A DNA stretch of 64,000 bases. It comes from Thuidium tamariscinum. Lineage: Eukaryota > Streptophyta > Bryopsida > Hypnales > Thuidiaceae. The notes beneath the pieces were generated by a model. It searched no databases, had not been told where the DNA came from, and worked only from the letters and a program-made list of their open reading frames with translations. Each line of letters opens with the position of its first letter. Positions within the stretch are counted from its first letter, which is position 1. The position numbers were made by a program, and so were the translations under genes. Shown here piece by piece: positions 46,012 to 58,909 of this stretch. The stretch is from assembly GCA_947034885.2 (NCBI GenBank), contig OX344753.2, positions 18,042,001-18,106,000 of the forward strand, read 5' to 3'.

Positions 46012-47795
46012 AAGTGTCATTGCTGAATTCCAAAAATGTACACTACTATATTGATAAATATAGACTTTTTGCAAAGTTGCATTGTAGCCAATTCTAAAGT
46101 CTTTTCTTGAAGTGATCATAGTATGTTTATGGCTACAAAGGGGTGGTGAAAGAATGACATGATCCAATGATACATTGCCCAGAAATGTATTGTAGAATGC
46201 CCAATCTCCAAATTGTAACAGATTTTTTATAATTTAAAATATTATCCATAGTAAATAACATCTTTTATAAATTAAGTAAGATATTTTTATATTTATAAAA
46301 TCATTTATTAGTAAACAAAATCTTCATCATTAGTACATTGTAATTTAAAAAAATTTATGACATACCAAATGAAGATTTAAATTTAAAATAAGGCATAGGA
46401 ATTTACTCTAGGGTTATCTTATAATGTCTTATAAGAAATTCAAGGTGAAGATCAACTGTATATATATAATCAAGTTTGAATGTTCAAAAGATATAAAAAC
46501 TTGTATGTTTGTACGTATAAATTTGAAACCATATATGCAATTATATGTATCTATGTTCTTTTATCATATATTGCATCTATATATTGTATATTACATATTT
46601 GTATATAAACCTAGTAAGGGTGGTTGTACAATCCTCACAATATTCATGAATTTTGATTTTCTAAGATGCAAATCAATATCCAAAGAATACTAAGAGAATC
46701 ATGGTTTTAAAACAATTATATTGTTTTAAAATGATCATATTGAAAAAAATACAATTGCCATGAGCCAAAATTCATATGAAGTATAGTATATAAAACATAA
46801 TAGTGAAAAAATGAAATATTCTAAAAAAAGCCTTTATGCAATATTTCAAAATGACTTAAAGGTGAAAGGGCTATTTTAAAATTCTAGTTTGAGAAATTTC
46901 TTTGAAACGATAATATCCATACAATTGAGAAAAGAGAACTTCATAAACTGAACCCTTGAATTGAAGTTCGTTTTGAAGTACTTTATTATCAATATATTAA
47001 AAAATATTAAACTTTTCCAAGTGTTTTTTGTTATGTAATGTATAAACATCCATTATCAACCTTGCATAAATGTAAAACCTAAAATATATAAACATGAATT
47101 GATGCATGAAGATATGATAAACCACTAATTGTGACAGCCATCCATCCAGAGAAGTCATTATAATTTCAATCCACAATCATAGAGTACTTGAGACCTACTA
47201 TCAATTATTGGTTGATGCATTCTCAAACTCCGACCCAAGTACTTGGAACAGAAAAAAGCTCAATAAATTTCCAAGTTACGTGCAACGAAGTTAAAGTGTG
47301 AACTACAATGCAAGCTTCCGCAAAACAAGAAGTAGCTGATCGTTTCGAGCACGGCAAGGAGCAGTTACCAAATTGATACTGAGTGACCTCAAAGATGGAT
47401 TTGAAAAAAAAGTTCCAGATAATCTACACTACTTCCCAGTAAACATAACTCAAATCATGACTCAAATCTGCACAACAAAGAGCCATTAAGAATACCCAAG
47501 CCACGACCAATCTTGTCACTGAGTTTACTGACCTGTTACAATTTCACGACATTTACCAAAACCAACTCTTGGTCTTTCATAATTTTGTTTGTACATCTAC
47601 ATAACCCAGCACTCTTTGACGCAACGCATCTTTCATAAAAATTTGCACATGAGATCCAAATCACCCCTCTTTTGGGTGCGTGATACCATCTTTTTCATTT
47701 GCCAACAAGAATGTCATTCAAATGAGATTCAACTATGCTCACCGGCAAATGAGGCGACATCAATTGAGTGTCGCAATACCTTTACCAAAATCTGT
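46012..47795. other. Intergenic, 3' flank of the WD40 gene
   Basis: AT-rich until ~47.1 kb, then richer in GC toward the gene; the last ~300 bp probably include the WD40 3' UTR. No other gene seen. Confidence 0.45.
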
Positions 47796-50700
47796 CTAGT
47801 CATCCGAGAAGTCGTCGTTGCCTGGGAAGTGGGTCTTTTCAAATCTCGGCTTGTCGCCGTGAAGATGCTCCCACATGGCTAAGGTGCCATCCCAGGAACT
47901 GCTGACGAGCACGGGTTCAGTGGGATGCCAACTGCAATCTCGCACCGTGCCGCGGTGGTAATTCAACCTTGCCACTTGCTTTCCAGTTGCCTGATCGTGA
48001 GAGATCACTCAATGTTTAGAGAGCAGGAAACGAGAGAGGTTTCACATTGCTTATTCAGGATTAACGCGAGGATAAATCAATTAGAATGAGTGATCTTGCT
48101 CATTTCCCCAAGTTAAAGTAGGAGATTCAAAGTTTGTTCGGGATTTGATCTGTCTGCCAGGTTACCTACAACGCATTTATTTGTAAACTTGGTTGAATTT
48201 CAATTAGCAAGTGGTGATCTTAAGAGAATTTGGTTCTTGTACCCAAACATCTCTGTGTAACTCAAGGAATCTCCCTCAAATTACACTCCCTACACGTGTC
48301 AAAATGCTTAAAGTGATGCAAATAGTATCCGACTCTTTAAACACAGCTTTTATGAAGAAATTGAAGAAGGTAAGTGAGTTACCAGGTCATATATGTAAAC
48401 GCAACCGTCATGTGAACCTGTGTAGATATACTTTTGCCCAGTGCTGCATCAATACCACCAGTTGTTACAAGACTCAGTATGCAGAAACATGCCATTCATC
48501 CACAGATGTCACTTCAACCCTAGCACTTCCAAGGAGTATTGAAATTGCAAAAACAATCATCTATGTACGAGATGGAAAATTGATTAATGCACTGCGAAAA
48601 TATGCATACAAGTACCTTGATTACTTACTACCATTTTCTGCTACAATAGCACCATAAAGATGAAGGTCCTTACAAACCAGCAACAAAAGCAGAGACTGTT
48701 ACAGGAACTTTTCATTATCATCAAACCAAATATTTGTCATGAGTTAAACGAGGTGGTCTTCCTGTGGTCATACGAATCATAAAAAGGCCTAGGAAGTTCA
48801 CGATAGGATCGCTGTGAACTTGGGGAGACCTACCCATGAATTTGAGGAGAGATCCTCTTTGTGATATTGTCTGATTTAAATTCATGAAACAATGTAAATT
48901 TATCACAATACCTTATTAAAGGAGAGAAGTAGCAGCGAATAAGAGTGCGCAACACCAAGTGGCCCTTGTAAGTCATTATTGACTGATCATACGGATGGTG
49001 TACATCACGACCCATGCCAGGATAATCCATCCACCTGTAATCCCATGCAAAGGAAGGGGCCTTCAATCGAGCTTTCCTGGTGCACAATGCCAACTCTTCT
49101 GCATTAGTGCTTTCCACTTTCCACTTGAGAAATTACTTCGTAGCAAAACAACTACAAAAAAAATGGATACGTTCCCATCCTAGCAATGATAGAGAGAATA
49201 AGTACTACTGGACTTCCTAGAGGGGAAAAAATTATGGCAGTAAAAATATTGCTTAAAATCCTCTCCCAACTTTATGAATGAAAACATCCTATTTCTCAAG
49301 CACAAAATCAAAAAGTTCAGTGCACAGTTCATTGATAAGTGAAGATAGTTGAAGACTAACTTGGACGGCATAGACCCTGATGCCATCTTTCGAATATCCC
49401 ACAGTTTTATAGTCTGATCCTTGCTATTTGAGATAAAATAACGCCCGTCTTTTCTACTATCAATAAATGTGATTCCTTCTAAATGGCCAATGAACTGCCC
49501 AGTGGGTCGCCTCTGATCAAAACAACGACGATCCCATACCTGAGCCAGCACAGGAAAAGGGGTACATGTTAAACAATACTTGATACATACAAGACATACA
49601 CAACTCAATTGACCAACATAGCAATTCGTAAGGAGCAGCCTCAACGGGAATCCCTGAAACAGGACTCAAATTCTTGTTTTGCAAGAATTTCAGCGCATCT
49701 ATGGTGGAAAGTACTAAATGCTATTTAACAAAAGAGACGCTCTTAGAACCATGCATGAACTCTTACAACGAATATCAAACTATTTTGAGTATCAGACTTT
49801 TCAGTCATTTTTAGGGTGCCAGCCATCTAAGATGACTGCATCTAAAATCGTCCAAATAAGCATCTGAGTGTAATTACCACTACTAAATTGTTCTGAATTT
49901 AAATTGGATATTGATGGGAGTCAAAATTGCAATCCCATGCATTTTTTGAAAGATGACTATGAATTATCGAAATAGGTGGACTATCAAAATCGACTCTCTT
50001 CTCTCATTTTATAAGGGCTTACATTTTAGGCAGGAAATAGGTAGGACGATTTGCAAACAGGTCACAGATAAGTGCAGTTGCCTCTAGTGGAGGAAAAGGG
50101 TAAGTTCTCACAACAGCTAAGAACTTAGTGAAAGCTTGTAAGCAGAGAAATTGGACTTCTAGGATAAACATTGCAAGGAAATTTAAGGAGATATACCTTG
50201 CAGGTGTTGTCATCACTTCCAGAGTAGATTACGTTGCATGATTCATCAGCATACACTACAGCATTCACATCATCCTGTATCCATCACGCGTAAAAGTCAG
50301 AGCACAGGCATCCAAATCACCGCATCCAGTGAGCTCAATTTTCAATATCCTATTTAAGACACCTTCGTTAGCAAAGATAAAATCAAATCATTCCATAACA
50401 TTTCTCGAGGTGGGCATGAACGCTCTTGCAATCAATTCATGAAAAAGGTCTCCCAATAAGTTTTCAGCATCCATCTTCAACTCGTCTAGTACTTGCAAAT
50501 TCAGGTATTCATTGATAAGGAATAATTTAGGGTTTTCCTAGCTTTTATATGACAAATTCTCAGATACACTCTGGTAGCTAATAAAGGCAGGTTCTTAGAA
50601 ATTGACGAAGTCCCCATTGATAGTCCCACCACGGTTTAAATAATTTCTTCATTTTGTGATTTACAATGGACAAGGTTGAGTCGTGCAAACTGTTCAAGAA

Positions 50701-53419
50701 AAAAAGACAGACCTCGTGAGCATTGATCCTTAACACTGGCCTGTTGGCCTCCAAATCATAGACGTAGATGCACTTGTCATTGCTGCCAGCCACAAGCTCA
50801 CGTCCATCTTCAGAAAATTGAAGGGACCACAACCCGAAATCATCTGAGTCTGAGTCTAGAGCGAAGTCCAAGCCTTCGTGAATATCCTGCATCCCTCAAA
50901 TATATCCAGATTAATTCAACCACCCACATGGAGATGATGAACGTTTTGAAAAAGCTCAATCCATCCAATTCATAATGGTTCGAGAAGCGACAAGGTAGAT
51001 CAAGTAATTAAAAAATGGTAAGAAGAAAGAACGCCATGGATCATTGAGTTGCAAAGATATTTTGGAGGACTGAATACTGTTTGCTACACCGAAATCGTTA
51101 TTCAGAATAACAAAAAAATTAAACTACGTCAAAAATTGCTCAATACCCTTCACAAAGTTCCTTTTAGAAGGTGAACTCCAGTGTCCATAAGAGCTCACAC
51201 ATATGTATATGGAAAATAGCATGAGCCGGACATAAAGCACGAAAGGATTAATCAAAAACAACATGTGTTGATTCCCTTACTGAAATTTTAAGCAGCTGCA
51301 GCTTACTCAAGGACAGCATAATATCTCAGAGGCACATCAGGCTACGATTCGAAATAAGAGAACAGATGGTCCACAGATGCCCCCATCCGTAAACCACGAC
51401 ATAACAAAGGTCTTTTGACTTCAGATTACCGAGAATTGCTCCAATCAGATAAGTTTCTCATAATTAACTCGCAACGATGCACTAACTTTTTAATTTAATC
51501 AAAAGCAAGTGTTGCGGTTAAAAACTCCCTTGCGAAGAAAGAGGAACTCTTACTGTAACATTTGCAAGAGACCTAACGCCTCCACTTTCACTACCCACAT
51601 TAACCAAGTACACCACTGATGAAATAGATGCATAAACCTGCACAACAGGAAAATCGTATGTCATTAATGCTAAATACAAGCTTCTCCAGCACCCTCTGTC
51701 CCTCCAATCAAAACAACTCCTTAACAATGGTTGAGCAAAAAAAAGGAATAGAAAAATCTAGAGGTAACAACGATTAGGAATGTAACCATAACCAGAATCA
51801 GTAAAATTAGTGCCCATAACCCTCATCACATATCAAGCTTTCGAAGATATGAAGCTGCTTACAAGAAAACGCTGATCAGGTGACAAAGCAGTATCTGTAA
51901 CAGTCCATCGCAGATTGCGAGCTTGAATATCCTTCTGAACTGTCCACCCATCCTGGACGTTGTAGATTCTTATTCGTCGGTCCTGTTCACCAGCAATCGA
52001 CAATTTAAAAAAACTGTGAAAAGAACACTAAAATATCATAAAAACCCATAAGCAACACACGCAAGAAACAAGCAAAAGCAACAACAGCTGCAGCTAAGCT
52101 TATACGTTAATTCCCTGCACTTAAAACCGTGAATAAAAATGTACTCTCCACAAAGGATTCAACATTTTCTTAATTGCTCTAGTGATTAGTCTTCCTTGCT
52201 CACAGCCCCGCCATGTAACATTCAAGTACATAACTGTGGAGCACAATAATTACACTCTAATACCAAATTTGTTAAACGTGCTCAAAGCCATGTGCACTTT
52301 CTCGATATTCCATTTGATTCACCTTCAATCTTACATTCATTGTGCATTAAAATGTAACCCAAGAAATGACGTCAGATCCTGTTTACGAGAGGGGAAGAGC
52401 TTGAGCCAAAATCAAGAAAAACACCACCCCAAAAGAGATATGAGTTTTTTCTTTGCGTAAACCAAGACCTAAATGTGAAGTTGAACCCATTCCTGAACTT
52501 TCAAGCTCCATTTCTGGCCCATGTTTTGCACCGTCTGAAGTGTAAATGATGCTAGAGGGGGCACCTCCATTTCCAATATCTTCGATTATTACTCTTGTGC
52601 AGAAAGAGATAAGAACGTAAGCCATTTCATCCAGTCTCAAATCTGAAATTAGGCCCATCCCTGCCCCTCCAGTTTTACAATATCTAAAGTTCCCTTGACA
52701 TGGTAAGCAAAACAAATGAGGGTAAGCGGCCATCCTTGCCCTGTTCCAATATCTTTGGCAACCTTTTTTGTGCCGAAAATGTGCGCTAAGAATGTAAGCC
52801 ATCTCACCTGAAATCCAGCCACAAACAAGGTGCCATCGCCAGAAAATTGTCCAATATAAGCGCGACTATCCAATCGGTCCACACACGAGGGACCATCAGT
52901 AGGCAAAAACCGAGCACCAACATGACAGCACTCCGCCCTTGAAAATCTTCCATTCCCAGAAACATTAAACTCCCGCCCGGCTAACATTGTAGCCACATTC
53001 ACTCGCTTCCCACGTTTCACAAGGGCCAACCTAATGGAGCCCTCACTCGCAGAATGCCGCAAAGCCGTCGCTTGCGCAATGGCGTGGTCTAAGGGTTGCA
53101 AAGCTTCACTGCCGTCACTTCCACTAGACATGGCTCTATTGCCACAGCTTTGATAGGATTCTTCACTACCCGACTCTTGTTCTTGTTCTTGGAAATCTTG
53201 CTCTTCGTCTTCGTCTTCCTCTTGTTCTTCTTCACCGGGAATGTAATCGTCGTCGTCACTGTCACTGCTATCTATTTGATGTCGTGCTCTCCTTCGGGTT
53301 CTACGGCTGCCCAGACCTGTGAAAATTCGCGATGCTCGAGCTATGAAGCTTAGCGAGATACCTGGCTCTTCTTCCTCTTCTTCTCCTTCTTCTTTGTCTG
53401 ACTCGTCATGGGGTTCCAT
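47796..53419 (-). CDS. LEC14B/DCAF11-type WD40 protein
   Basis: Nine coding exons: 53419-52808, 51982-51863, 51637-51554, 50886-50713, 50274-50197, 49539-49361, 49076-48912, 48443-48383, 47990-47796. All junctions are GT-AG and all phases agree (555 aa). Residues ~5-95 are very acidic (Glu/Asp/Ser/Gln runs). Then come the family mark VNVATMLAGREFNVSGNGRF and CCHVGARFLP, followed by WD repeats: SRAYIGQFSGDGTLFVAGF, IRIYNVQDGW, IYVYDLEANRP, CKVWDRRCF, HLEGITFIDSRKDGRYFIS, IKLWDIRK, YIYTGSHDGCVYIYDL and VRDCSWHPTEPVLVSSSWDG. WDRR and WDIR are WDxR motifs, the DDB1-binding signature of DCAF proteins, so it is probably a substrate receptor of CUL4-DDB1 ubiquitin ligase in nucleus or cytosol. The substrate is unknown. 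The order and content match plant LEC14B closely; the N-terminal acidic part looks longer than in flowering plants. Confidence 0.95.
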
Positions 53420-53464
53420 GCTGCTGCTTGATTGCTGGGGATCCAGTGCTCACCGATTCTTGTC

Positions 53465-54770
53465 CTGAGAAATGCACGAACAGATTCAACAAAAAAAAAT
53501 GGAAACTAAGACTGAGGTAGAGAGGAAAAAAATACAAAGTTATGACAAAAGTTTGAGTAAGCGAGAGGATACTAGAACTGTTAAAAAAACTGCCCTATAC
53601 AACCCCAGTTAGCAACAGCGATTTATGTTTTCATACAATTGTTTGGGCTTCGGTAGGTGTAATTGATCAATGATGAATGACATCGGTTTAACCTACAACC
53701 ACTGAGTGGTCTACAGCCTCGATCTCACTTTGAACTTGCATAAGAAATTCATAGACAGTGACAAGAAAATTGGTTTGGGTCTTATACTCAAAGATCTCTG
53801 TATAAGACCCAAAATACGCCTCCACAATCACATTCCTTCCTACTTAGAGTGACGCAAATAGTATCCTCTAGCTTAACACGCATTTACTTCTGAAAATACG
53901 TCATTAACAGTTGTTAGGGATTAGGAGAAGACCACGCCCTTGGATCACTACTCATTGAAGTACGATTACCACGTCCTCTTCATCAGTAGAAGCAACTTTC
54001 AAACAAATGGCTCACACTTTCAGCCGGCCATGCTTCAGTCTCAAAAATCAATAGTCGCACAAGTTTGGAACAGCTAGCTAAGTACGCAGCCTCAAGCTAC
54101 TGCTGAATGTGATTAAATAGACCTAAACTAAACTGGAAATGGAGACTTCAAATGGCCTATTGTAAGACTTAATCTCCAAGTTACATGCGAATTGCGAAAT
54201 CCAATACAGCAATGATAGCTTTAGGTACGAGCCTCCTGTCCCACTGTTGAATTGAAAGTTAGGTGATCTAGCCTCGAATGGAATCGACCCAAACCAGACC
54301 CGTTCAAGCAGACAAAGATTCCTGCCCACGGATAATGAACAAGTCCCAATACAACAGAAGTACAGTAGAGCTGCACAGTACATGCTTTGCAGCACAATTT
54401 GCCAATCAAGCTGCTTGCTAAGATATAAACCTACTGTCGCCATCTTCAGAAAATGCTCCAGAGTATAATAATACCTATTCTCTCGAATTTCGAGCTCCAT
54501 ACAAATGCAAAAACTCGAGGTTCAAAAGAACGTGAAAACTCTGGCATGCAGAATCCCAATCGCTACTATCACCACAAATTAAAACTAGAAGTTGAAGCAA
54601 CCTAAATTGGAGCCATTATTTGTCGCTCATGGAGCTACTGTGAGAAAAACAAGATACAGAAGCATCAAGAGCCTACTCCCTCGCAGCAATTCCTAACCAA
54701 CAAATGAAATTACAAATAGCCGGAACCGACACTTGCCAACTTACAGAACTGCAACCAAAACTAACAATAC
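53465..54770 (-). other. Probable 5' UTR intron of the WD40 gene
   Basis: A good acceptor (CATTTCTCAG|GACAAG) lies 45 bp before the start codon and a good donor (GACCAG|GTATTG) at 54770. The region between has no convincing coding. First-exon leader sequence would then lie at 54771 to roughly 55.1 kb. Inferred from splice signals only. Confidence 0.4.
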
Positions 54771-55599
54771 CTGGTCTTGATCAGTAAGACGACCGCACAA
54801 TTACTCTAGCACCAAAAAGCTGACCGCACTTTTCATTAGGGTCTCCCTCGCAATCGAGAAGCGACTCTTCCACAAGAATACGATTAATCAAAGACAACAA
54901 TTCTCTCTCTCTCAAAGAGAAACCTGCAAACCAATTCTCGTGTCTGATTTCACTTCCACCACAGAAACGAGAACGGAAACATCCGTAACAACCGGAAAAT
55001 TCCTGGAAAGTCCCGAAAGGAGCAATAGGTCGCCAGTCTACGCCCAAACCAAACGTTTCCCAACAACGTAGCTCCTCCAGCACAGAAATCGATCAACACA
55101 GAAATGCCGATTCGTTTCCGTTTGCGAATTTCTTCAATGCGCATACTACTTTGGTCGGCATACACAACTCTGGTCATATTCACGGGCACACGCTATCTCT
55201 CGAAGAGAAAGTATCTCTAGTTCCCAGATTGCCAATCCCAGTTTCCAGTGTTACCAACAGACGAAATCAGTGCCACAAATACAGTTTCCCCGTTTTTCAC
55301 CGCTTTTGCCTGATTCCCAAGATCCTAGCTCTGCACAACCTGAAACTCCTGATGTTCCACTAAGAAAACCACGCTAAGCACAGTCTCCCTGTGATCCGCA
55401 CACATTCATTCTCCACTGGAACCCGGGAACCATGCGTCCACCGCTTGAATCCGACTGGCAGTGAGACTGACCTCACAACGACATGGCCAAAACGACGACC
55501 ACAACAAGGACCAAGCGCATCAGGTGGTCTTCCCGGCAAACTAACAATCTGAAACTCCCCACACCGCACCTCTTTAACAACTCCGTGATGAAGTGATGA

Positions 55600-56132
55600 C
55601 GAGAGCCTTACCCCAATAAAAGCCCTGGCTGACGGGCCGGGATGCACTCTTAGTATGAGTAGTGCAAAGGTTTGTGTTGCCGACCACTCGCCCCCAATGC
55701 CAGACAAACCATCACGGGCACCATCAAGGGCGCCATTACTACAACCGGATGTTACTGAACTCCGGTCGTCAAGGTTCACAGATTGCCCGAATTGGTAGGA
55801 TTGAGATTTGGTGCATTCCTGCTCTTCGGCCTCTTCATCGTCTTCCGAGGCTCACAGTTTATAAGTTTATTCAAGCGACGCAGCAGCCTCGACACAATGC
55901 CAGCACAGTGTCCCGAAAGCTCGTGTTTTGAAAGTCTGCCTCCTGTATCCAGTGCGTGGCGATGAACAGCGGTGGAGCTCGGATCATTTTTATTAGCGAA
56001 CTCCACATCAAATTCGCATGCAACGCCACGGTTGCTTCCGCGAAGACGCGGGCGACCCAACAAACGGCTGCTGCGGCTCGGCCAGCGCGCGCGCCCGCAG
56101 TGCGCATCCACCGCTCCCCCAGCCGCACCCAA
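55600..56132 (-). pseudogene. Unidentified protein-coding remnant in a GC-rich block
   Basis: Minus-strand frames here read like protein. One holds FDVEFANKNDPSSTAVHRHA, GGRLSKHELSGHCAGIVSRL and LRRLNKLINCE. A second, open only beside its end, holds SEDDEEAEEQECTKSQSYQF, GQSVNLDDRSSVTSGCSNGA and GIGGEWSATQTF, then a donor-like GGG|GTAAGG near 55616. The switch of frame is near 55843. Composition and the acidic stretch look genuine, but I know no matching family. It could be a decayed gene, a gene with an assembly error, or a first coding part of a transcript running into the WD40 leader. CG-rich composition alone can also keep frames open. Confidence 0.35.
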
Positions 56133-56606
56133 ATTCAGAACTTGCGTAGATTTCAGATGCGGGAGTCTACGATCGGTGTAGAGGTTGGGTTTCGGTCTGG
56201 AATCTATGCAAGAGGAGGTTATGGGACGTGGTGACTGAGGCGACGTCGCATCCCCAAACCCGACTTTTCCTAGATTTCAGTTTCTCGTATCTAGGCTGTC
56301 CGTATAGGTTGGGGGTAAAATCTAGGGGCGAGGACTCTGGGACGTGCTTCGTAGTTTTGGGAGTCAGCTTTTGATGAGTCAAATCTTTCAATTTAAGTTA
56401 GGTAGTCTGCTCTAGAAGCGACCTTCGAAGAGCTGAATGCATTTGGGGAAGCTTAAATAGAACCTCTTGTAATGCACCGACCTCCTCGTAGTATAAACTT
56501 GGAGTTCGTAAGGAGGGCGGATTTGAAAAACATTCTTTGAAAAATAATGTCAGAAGTTGACATTGGTAAACAACCATTCCATTCATCACACATGCTAAAA
56601 CCTCTC
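56133..56606. other. GC-richer upstream flank, no gene recognised
   Basis: Possible promoter of the unidentified minus-strand sequence. No motif I can support. Confidence 0.3.
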
Positions 56607-56739
56607 TTAACCTATTAAGGACCAAGTCAATGACTACAAATGAATATCTGGCTAAAAATGACATGTTTTCACTAATGAAAACCTGTCATTCTCAGCCAGA
56701 GTCCTCAACTAGTCATGGACATGGTCCTTAATGGGTTAA
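56607..56739. mobile_element. 133-bp TTAA-bounded MITE
   Basis: TTAACCTATTAAGGACCA and TGGTCCTTAATGGGTTAA are inverted repeats with TTAA at each end; the inner blocks AAATGACATGTTTTC / GAAAACCTGTCATT pair too. Smallest member of the TTAA group. Confidence 0.75.
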
Positions 56740-56879
56740 TGCATTGTCCCATCACCTTGCACTAAGAGAGCCAGGCTCTACCTTGAGTTTCCATTTTTTG
56801 AAGTTGAAATGTAGAGATAATTAACAGCAACCTCCTCCTGAAATGTACACTTTTGATACATTGAAAAAAGTAAGATGTA

Positions 56880-57330
56880 CCTCTACGTTAGAGCACCCAC
56901 CGCTTTCGTTTGGTGTCCTCCAGGAATGCTTTGCTGAAGTTGCTGTGGAAAATAATGGTAAGTTAAGTTACCGTAGCCAAGGCCATTGCATGTGGGTGCT
57001 GGCTGCTGCGCTGCCCTGGCGTGGTGAATCGTTGTCGACAGGGCTCCGTCGGACCGAGGGGCGCAGGCCAGCGTGATCCATATCCGATTCCGTTTGAAAG
57101 TTGGGTGGCCGACTGGCCGCTTCTCAATCCACGGAAGCTGCTTGGAAAGGACTGAGGCAAACGAGCTGGAGGTTGGGTCCTCCGTGCAGTTGGTGCGGCA
57201 TTGTGAGCTGCCTGAGCTGCCTGAGCTCCTGAAAGACGTTGCTGGTTGGTTGGTAGGTCGGTTGGGTCGAGAATATTCGTCAGGGTTGGGAGCCCGTGGC
57301 AGCGTGACATTCACTGCAATGAACGGGGAG
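56880..57330. other. GC-rich island with unrecognised frames
   Basis: Sharp rise in GC between two AT-rich repeat zones. Long frames exist on both strands (56883-57314 and 56963-57310 minus, 57073-57333 plus). The minus frame contains RPVGHPTFKRNRIWITLACA. I recognise nothing; it may be a fragment of a gene or a GC-rich transposon interior. Confidence 0.25.
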
Positions 57331-57332
57331 TA

Positions 57333-57658
57333 AGGAGGAGGTTCATAAACCGACCATCTAAGGGCTGGAACAGAATTTTGGGCAGATGAAACATCTTTAA
57401 ATGTTTTTTAGTTAACTTTTCTAGAAAGACAGCTTGAATAGGCATCTAACCCAAGTCGTATCATATTTTTTGGAACTATGTAGAATTAGTTATGAATTTC
57501 TGAAGTCAATATGGCATAGGGCTCCAAAATCGTCCACCTCTTCAAATGTTCACTGTTTGTACATTATTGTAAAGATCAAAAAAGCATTATGTACCAGGAA
57601 TATACATTTCAGAAAGTGAGTGGTTTTGGAGCCTGAGCAGTTTTCGAGCCTCCTTCCT
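57333..57658. mobile_element. MITE with AAGGAGGAGGTTC ends (copy e)
   Basis: AAGGAGGAGGTTCATAAACC to GAGCCTCCTTCCTT; interior matches 37588-37919 on the opposite strand. About 326 bp. Confidence 0.7.
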
Positions 57659-58339
57659 TCCTGGCATTTAGTTACAAGTCAACCGGTTGAAATCCAAAAT
57701 TTCTTAATGAAGTTCAAAATTTTAGGAAAAAAACTGACCATTTTAGAGGGAAAATAAGAACATTCTTTATATTCGTAAGGCCTAGCTGAGAGTATTCTCC
57801 AAGCAACCGGTTGGTGCAAAAAAATGTAGGATTTTAGCCAGTTAAGCTAAAATTTGTTCTCGGACTGGGATTCATTGAGGTCTAGAATTGAGCCCTCCCT
57901 TGGTGGCGAGGTAAGTGGACGAACAATCAGCACTAAGGTATGAGGCTCATAAGTTCACCATCTAAGCAAAAACAAAGGTTTGTGGGGAGCGGTGATTCCA
58001 AAGTTAGTTATGAAGTTTAGTGCAATATGCTACTCTTTGAGAGAAACAGACATCAACTTTGGCTATCTTGAAAGTGAGTAGTATCAAAACAAAAAAGAAA
58101 AGAAAGGATTTTGCAAGATGTGAAGGATTTTGGGGAGTACTATAAGACAAAACTAACAAAATAGATGCTATTGTGAAAGAAGTTGCAAATTGGCTATCAA
58201 ATTTTCTTGTTTGTTGTAATTTTGACTAAAATGACTCCATTGAAGGTCCCTTTTTACAATGGAATAGTAGTGCAAGGATTTTTTGGGTAGAAACTGAGTG
58301 AAATTTAGCTAGTTTTGGGAACGTTGGTGGGGAGCTAAT

Positions 58340-58667
58340 AAGGTAGAAGGCTCAATAATCGCCCATCTAAGGGCTGAAACTGAATTTTGGGGGGGTGAAA
58401 CATCTTGAGGTATTTTTCAGATTATTTTTCTTGAAAGACAAGTGGAATTGACATCTAACCTAAGTTGTTTCATAGTTTTGGAGATTTGTGGAATTAGTTA
58501 TTAAATTTTGAAGTTGAAAGGGTATAGGGCTCTAAAATGGTGCCCTAGCTAAAATGTACACTGCCAGTACATTGTTGAAGGCTATGAAAAAGCAACATGT
58601 ACAAATACTATACATTTAAAGTAGGGCACCATTAAAGAACCCACTCCATTTAAGAGCCTTCTACCTT
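58340..58667. mobile_element. MITE with AAGGTAGAAGGCTC ends (copy f, intact)
   Basis: AAGGTAGAAGGCTCAATAATC to AAGAGCCTTCTACCTT; about 327 bp and uninterrupted, so it is the reference for the family and preserves the empty site of the 27830 insertion. Confidence 0.8.
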
Positions 58668-58755
58668 AGTGAGGAAATTTTGGAAATATTTTGTTTAGAA
58701 GAGAAATGAAGAAGACTTTAGTGGGGTTTTTTTTCCAGGATTCTCAAAGTTAGTG

Positions 58756-58909
58756 TGCATAAAAGACAATTTTTTAAATATAAAGACATGTAGGGTGCTA
58801 TTTCTATTTGTAGGCTGGAGCTATAATCAATATGCATAAAAGATAAAAATTTTAAATGTAAAGATATGTAGGGTGCTATTCCTATTTGTAGATGGGGCCT
58901 ATGATCAAT
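58756..58909 (+). repeat. 77-bp tandem duplication
   Basis: Units 58756-58832 and 58833-58909 share 'tgcataaaaga', 'aaaga.atgtagggtgctatt' and 'ctatttgtag', with about ten differences. Older than the 94-bp repeat at 35075. Confidence 0.75.

Noticed and set aside
45871-46167. 98-codon minus-strand frame as a gene
   Set aside because: It overlaps the arm of the foldback element ending at 46011 and is biased by its AT-rich composition.
46424-46693. 89-codon plus-strand frame as a gene
   Set aside because: Its Ile/Tyr/Phe/Lys-rich composition reflects AT-rich DNA; no motif or neighbour supports it.
48211-48657. 148-codon plus-strand frame as an antisense gene
   Set aside because: It lies over an intron and the small exon (48383-48443) of the WD40 gene and shows no motif.
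54123-54500. 125-codon minus-strand frame as a membrane protein
   Set aside because: It lies in the probable 5' UTR intron of the WD40 gene; the hydrophobic runs are not a recognised family and no splice or start context supports it.
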